From an uncultured Brevundimonas sp. (lineage in GTDB: Bacteria; Pseudomonadota; Alphaproteobacteria; Caulobacterales; Caulobacteraceae): 9,344 nucleotides of DNA. Of this stretch, positions 6,371-9,344 are shown one piece after another. The stretch covers positions 1-9,344 of the forward strand of contig CAMPGL010000081.1 of the NCBI GenBank assembly GCA_946885435.1. Reading direction: 5' to 3'. Numbering within the stretch: position 1 is the first letter of the stretch; the number at the start of each line of letters is the position of its first letter. Position numbers and translations under genes: made by a program. The notes beneath the pieces are model-generated. The model saw only the letters and a program-made list of their open reading frames with translations, searched no databases and was not told the DNA's origin.

Positions 6371-6384
6371 TTGCGCCAGATCAA
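6371..6384 (-). promoter_or_regulatory. FixK/FNR-type box upstream of the cytochrome b561 gene
   Basis: On the minus strand the site reads TTGATCTGGCGCAA, which fits the alphaproteobacterial FNR/FixK consensus (TTGAT-N4-ATCAA, relaxed to TTGA-N6-[TG]CAA). Its centre is about 54 bases upstream of the b561 start codon. Placement at -41.5 would put transcription start only about 12 bases before the ATG, just ahead of the SD. No good -10 hexamer is seen for that start, so the site might instead repress or activate from another geometry. Confidence 0.65.
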
Positions 6385-6420
6385 GGAGGTCCTGCCTGAC
6401 GCGGGCCGATCGCCTAGCGC

Positions 6421-6660
6421 CTAGCGGTCGCCCATCAGCCGCGCGACGAGCCATCCCAGCGCCGCCCCGATCGCGGCCATCAGCAGCGATCCCAGCAGCA
6501 CCACGACCCCGATGATCGCCCAGGCTTCCGGGTCCGCGCCGGAGGTCGAGCCGGGGCTGCGGATGGACAGGAAGGCGGCCGCGATCAGGCCCACGCCGAT
6601 CAGGGTGGGCAGGCCGAACAGGAGGGCTCCGCCCCAGATCAGGCAACCGCGACGTTTCAC
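6421..6660 (-). CDS. Small two-helix membrane protein, unrecognised
   Basis: This 79-residue protein starts at GTG 6660 (VKRRGCLIWG). Earlier in-frame GTG and TTG codons exist within 30 bases, and no strong SD settles the choice; the Lys/Arg-rich start directly before the first helix favours this one. Two hydrophobic segments (about 7-32 and 48-74) are joined by a polar Gly/Ser/Pro loop (RSPGSTSGADPEAW), and the end is short and charged (ARLMGDR). With positive residues at both ends, both termini probably face the cytosol. I cannot name a family. It lies upstream of the b561 gene on the same strand with a 96-base gap that contains the FixK/FNR-type box, so the two probably have separate promoters. 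It is divergent from another small membrane protein. Confidence 0.65.
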   Translation of the reverse strand: MKRRGCLIWGGALLFGLPTLIGVGLIAAAFLSIRSPGSTSGADPEAWAIIGVVVLLGSLLMAAIGAALGWLVARLMGDR

Positions 6661-6781
6661 CACACGCACCAGAATCAACAACCTACGGACATAACATCGA
6701 AATCTCCCGCTTCGCCACAAAGTGGCCGCATCCGGCCCCTTGGGTCGGCTTCTGTTCACAGGGCTGGAGGGGAGTAAGACC
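6661..6781. other. Intergenic region between divergent small membrane-protein genes
   Basis: These 121 bases separate the start codons of two divergent genes and must hold both promoters. The part at 6661-6710 is visibly poorer in G+C than the surroundings, as promoters often are. A short dyad, GCCAC-AAA-GTGGC (6714-6726), sits near the middle. I could not find a convincing -35/-10 pair for either direction. Confidence 0.4.
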
Positions 6782-6976
6782 GTGTCCCAGCATCGCATTG
6801 TCGGCTCCGAGGCCTTCGGGCGCCGACCGCATGTCTATATCCGGGTGCTGAAACCCGGCGCCTTCCATCGCCGCAAGGGGCGTCTCGCCCTGGCCTTCGC
6901 CGCGGGCGCCGCGGCGGCCATCGCGGCCGGGGTGGCGACGGCGGCGGTGATGCTCGCCCCCGCCATGGGCCTCTAG
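6782..6976 (+). CDS. Small single-helix membrane protein, unrecognised
   Basis: This 64-residue protein starts at GTG 6782. A strong SD-like run (GGAGGGGAG, 6766-6774) seven bases upstream selects this start over an earlier in-frame GTG at 6722. The first 35 residues are basic and polar (SQHRIVGSEAFGRRPHVYIRVLKPGAFHRRKGR in pieces), followed by one Ala-rich hydrophobic helix at about 35-60 ending LAPAMGL. The basic N-terminus suggests it faces the cytosol. Third codon positions are almost all G or C, so it looks like a true gene. No family is recognised. It ends in TAG, and the next codon in the same frame is the GTG of another small membrane protein. Confidence 0.7.
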   Translation: MSQHRIVGSEAFGRRPHVYIRVLKPGAFHRRKGRLALAFAAGAAAAIAAGVATAAVMLAPAMGL

Positions 6977-7111
6977 GTGATCGGCGACGATCCCGAGGAG
7001 GCCGCGGCCGACCGGCGCGCCCGTCGGATGCCGATGAACGGCTGGCTGGTCATCAGCGTGATTGTCCTGATCGGCGTCGCCGTCTTCGCAGCTTCGGCCC
7101 TCCTGGGCTGA
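6977..7111 (+). CDS. Very small single-helix membrane protein, in frame after a TAG
   Basis: This 44-codon frame is short and easily missed. It begins with GTG directly after the TAG of the preceding gene, in the same frame, and ends TGA at 7109-7111. It reads VIGDDPEEAAADRRARRMPM, then a hydrophobic helix at about 22-43 (NGWLVISVIVLIGVAVFAAS). About nine in ten codons end in G or C, which supports coding. There is no SD before the GTG, so it may be translated by re-initiation after the upstream stop, or by read-through giving one two-helix protein of about 109 residues. Internal ATGs at 7028 and 7034 are alternative starts, but the GAGGAGG at 6995-7001 is too far from them. No family is recognised. 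Confidence 0.6.
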   Translation: MIGDDPEEAAADRRARRMPMNGWLVISVIVLIGVAVFAASALLG

Positions 7112-7160
7112 GCGGCCCGCCCCGGGTTGACCCCGCGCGCGGCCCGCGTCATGGCGGCGC

Positions 7161-8441
<1,281 letters not shown>

Positions 8442-8485
8442 GCGGGGCGGCCGTTTCGCCTCGAAAGCGCCGCGGTTTCTCCGGC

Positions 8486-8516
8486 TTGTCAGACGGGCGA
8501 GCGCGCGTGCTATAGA
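8486..8516 (+). promoter_or_regulatory. Probable housekeeping promoter for the lipoprotein-leuS operon
   Basis: TTGTCA (8486-8491) and TATAGA (8511-8516, in the context GCTATAGAG) resemble the alphaproteobacterial -35 and -10 elements. The spacer of 19 bases is longer than ideal. A start near 8523 would leave a leader of roughly 84 bases before the ATG at 8607. The leader contains a short GGCCG/CGGCC hairpin (8552-8569) with a T-rich loop. Confidence 0.45.
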
Positions 8517-8606
8517 GCGTGGCGGTCGCGCATGGGCTCAATCCCTGTTCCGGCCGGGCTTTTTCGGCCTCGCCGGCGGACCAGACTGAAGCGGAGACTT
8601 CCAACG

Positions 8607-9065
8607 ATGGCATTTCATCGCGGCGCCCTTATCGCCGTCGTCGCGGCGGGCATGGCGGTCAGCCTGTCGGCCTGTGGCGCGGCCGGACGCGTGTTCGGCG
8701 GCAATGACGAGCCCCAGGACGCCGGCGCCCAGACCGGGATCGGCGTGAACGGCTATCTGTGGCGGGCCTCGCTCGACACCCTGGCCTTCCTGCCGCTCGA
8801 GACGGCCGACCCCTGGGGCGGGATCATCAATTACGGCTGGTACTCGACGCCCGAGGCGCCGAACGAGCGGATCAAGGCGACCGTCTACATCCTCGACGCG
8901 CGCCTGCGCGCCGACGCCCTGAACGTCACCGTCAACCGCCAGGTCCGCAACGAGGCCGGCGACTGGGTCGAGGCCCAGGTGTCGGCCCAGACCGAGACCG
9001 ACCTCGAGAACGCCATCCTGACCCGCGCCCGCCAGATCCGTCTGGCCGGCGCCGGAGACCTGTAA
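8607..9065 (+). CDS. DUF3576-type lipoprotein
   Basis: This 152-residue predicted lipoprotein has a signal peptide at 1-22 ending in the lipobox LSAC with Cys23, followed by a Gly/Asp-rich linker. The folded part begins near residue 46 ([21 protein letters not shown]) and continues through [12 protein letters not shown], then [20 protein letters not shown], and ends in a helix ([14 protein letters not shown]). This layout, and its place directly before leuS, match the alphaproteobacterial DUF3576 family as I remember it; the function is unknown, probably in the envelope. The ATG at 8607 is chosen because it puts the signal peptide at the N-terminus and has GGAG ten bases upstream; an in-frame ATG at 8532 would hide the signal. 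It lies seven bases before leuS, so the two are cotranscribed. Confidence 0.88.
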   Translation: MAFHRGALIAVVAAGMAVSLSACGAAGRVFGGNDEPQDAGAQTGIGVNGYLWRASLDTLAFLPLETADPWGGIINYGWYSTPEAPNERIKATVYILDARLRADALNVTVNRQVRNEAGDWVEAQVSAQTETDLENAILTRARQIRLAGAGDL

Positions 9066-9072
9066 GGGCCCC

Positions 9073-9344
9073 ATGTCCCGATACGATCCCAAGGCGGCGG
9101 AGCCCCGGCGCCGCGCCCAATGGGAGTCCGCGAACGTCTTCCGGGCCGACGCCGCGTCGGGCCGGCCGAAGTACTATGTCCTTGAAATGTTTCCGTATCC
9201 CAGCGGGAACATCCATATGGGCCATGCCCGCAACTATGTGATGGGCGACGTCGTGGCCCGCTACAAGCGGGCCAAGGGCTTCGAGGTCCTGCACCCGATG
9301 GGCTGGGACGCCTTCGGCATGCCGGCCGAGAACGCCGCCATGGA
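9073..9344 (+). CDS. leuS: Leucyl-tRNA synthetase, N-terminal part (partial)
   Basis: The first 90 codons are present before the window ends. The start [18 protein letters not shown] is typical, followed by [13 protein letters not shown] (33-45) and the class I HIGH motif in its LeuRS form, [12 protein letters not shown] (48-59), then [16 protein letters not shown] (74-89). The enzyme charges tRNA-Leu in the cytosol. The start lies seven bases after the stop of the DUF3576-type lipoprotein, with AAGG ten bases before the ATG. In many alphaproteobacteria this order continues with lptE and holA, which would lie beyond the edge. Confidence 0.97.
   Translation, partial: MSRYDPKAAEPRRRAQWESANVFRADAASGRPKYYVLEMFPYPSGNIHMGHARNYVMGDVVARYKRAKGFEVLHPMGWDAFGMPAENAAM

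Noticed and set aside
8455..8480. Hairpin after purD as a terminator (TTTCG-CCT-CGAAA)
   Set aside because: Only 5-bp arms with a 3-base loop and no T tract after it.
8526..8556. tRNA-like 3' fragment (GGGCTCAATCCCTG resembles a T-arm)
   Set aside because: The T-loop lacks the TTC start, the stem needs several mismatches, and no matching acceptor, D or anticodon arm is found upstream.

Overview
The window is GC-rich chromosomal DNA with very high G/C at third codon positions. Its gene content suggests an alphaproteobacterium, most likely of the Caulobacterales (Brevundimonas/Caulobacter-like): an etfB-etfA pair, an AMP nucleosidase, a BA14K-type secreted protein, a DUF3576-type lipoprotein directly before leuS, and a FixK/FNR-type box. 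The genus is inferred from gene content and style, not proven. I see no rRNA, tRNA, CRISPR array, insertion sequence or phage gene.

Left part (1-1070): the last codons of etfB run by a 1-nt overlap into etfA, the electron transfer flavoprotein that carries electrons from acyl-CoA and related dehydrogenases to the quinone pool. A strong hairpin-plus-T-tract terminator follows. Next (1070-2516) is a divergent pair: a small secreted protein of unknown function on the minus strand and a GcvA-like LysR regulator on the plus strand. Their 169-bp spacer holds two matching TGTGA-N7-TCAC dyads, one near each gene.

Middle (2513-5729): amn (AMP nucleosidase, minus strand) meets the LysR gene tail to tail, both stop codons lying in one CTAG. 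Divergent from amn is a secreted Gly/Tyr-rich protein with a C-terminal BA14K-like motif, then an unrecognised Trp-rich 115-residue protein with less GC-biased codons, then a VIT/CCC1-family iron/manganese transporter.

Right part (5752-9344): a cytochrome b561 (minus strand) lies behind a textbook FixK/FNR half-site pair. Upstream of it is a cluster of three very small predicted membrane proteins, two of them in the same frame and separated only by one TAG stop. purD follows (second step of de novo purine synthesis), then a lipoprotein of the DUF3576 type with its own probable promoter, and the start of leuS, cut by the window edge.

Most of the window is ordinary housekeeping DNA. No multi-gene novel system stands out. 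The best leads are the paired operator-like dyads around the LysR/secreted-protein spacer, the in-frame TAG/GTG small-protein pair, the BA14K-type protein next to amn, and the FixK/FNR box before the b561 gene.
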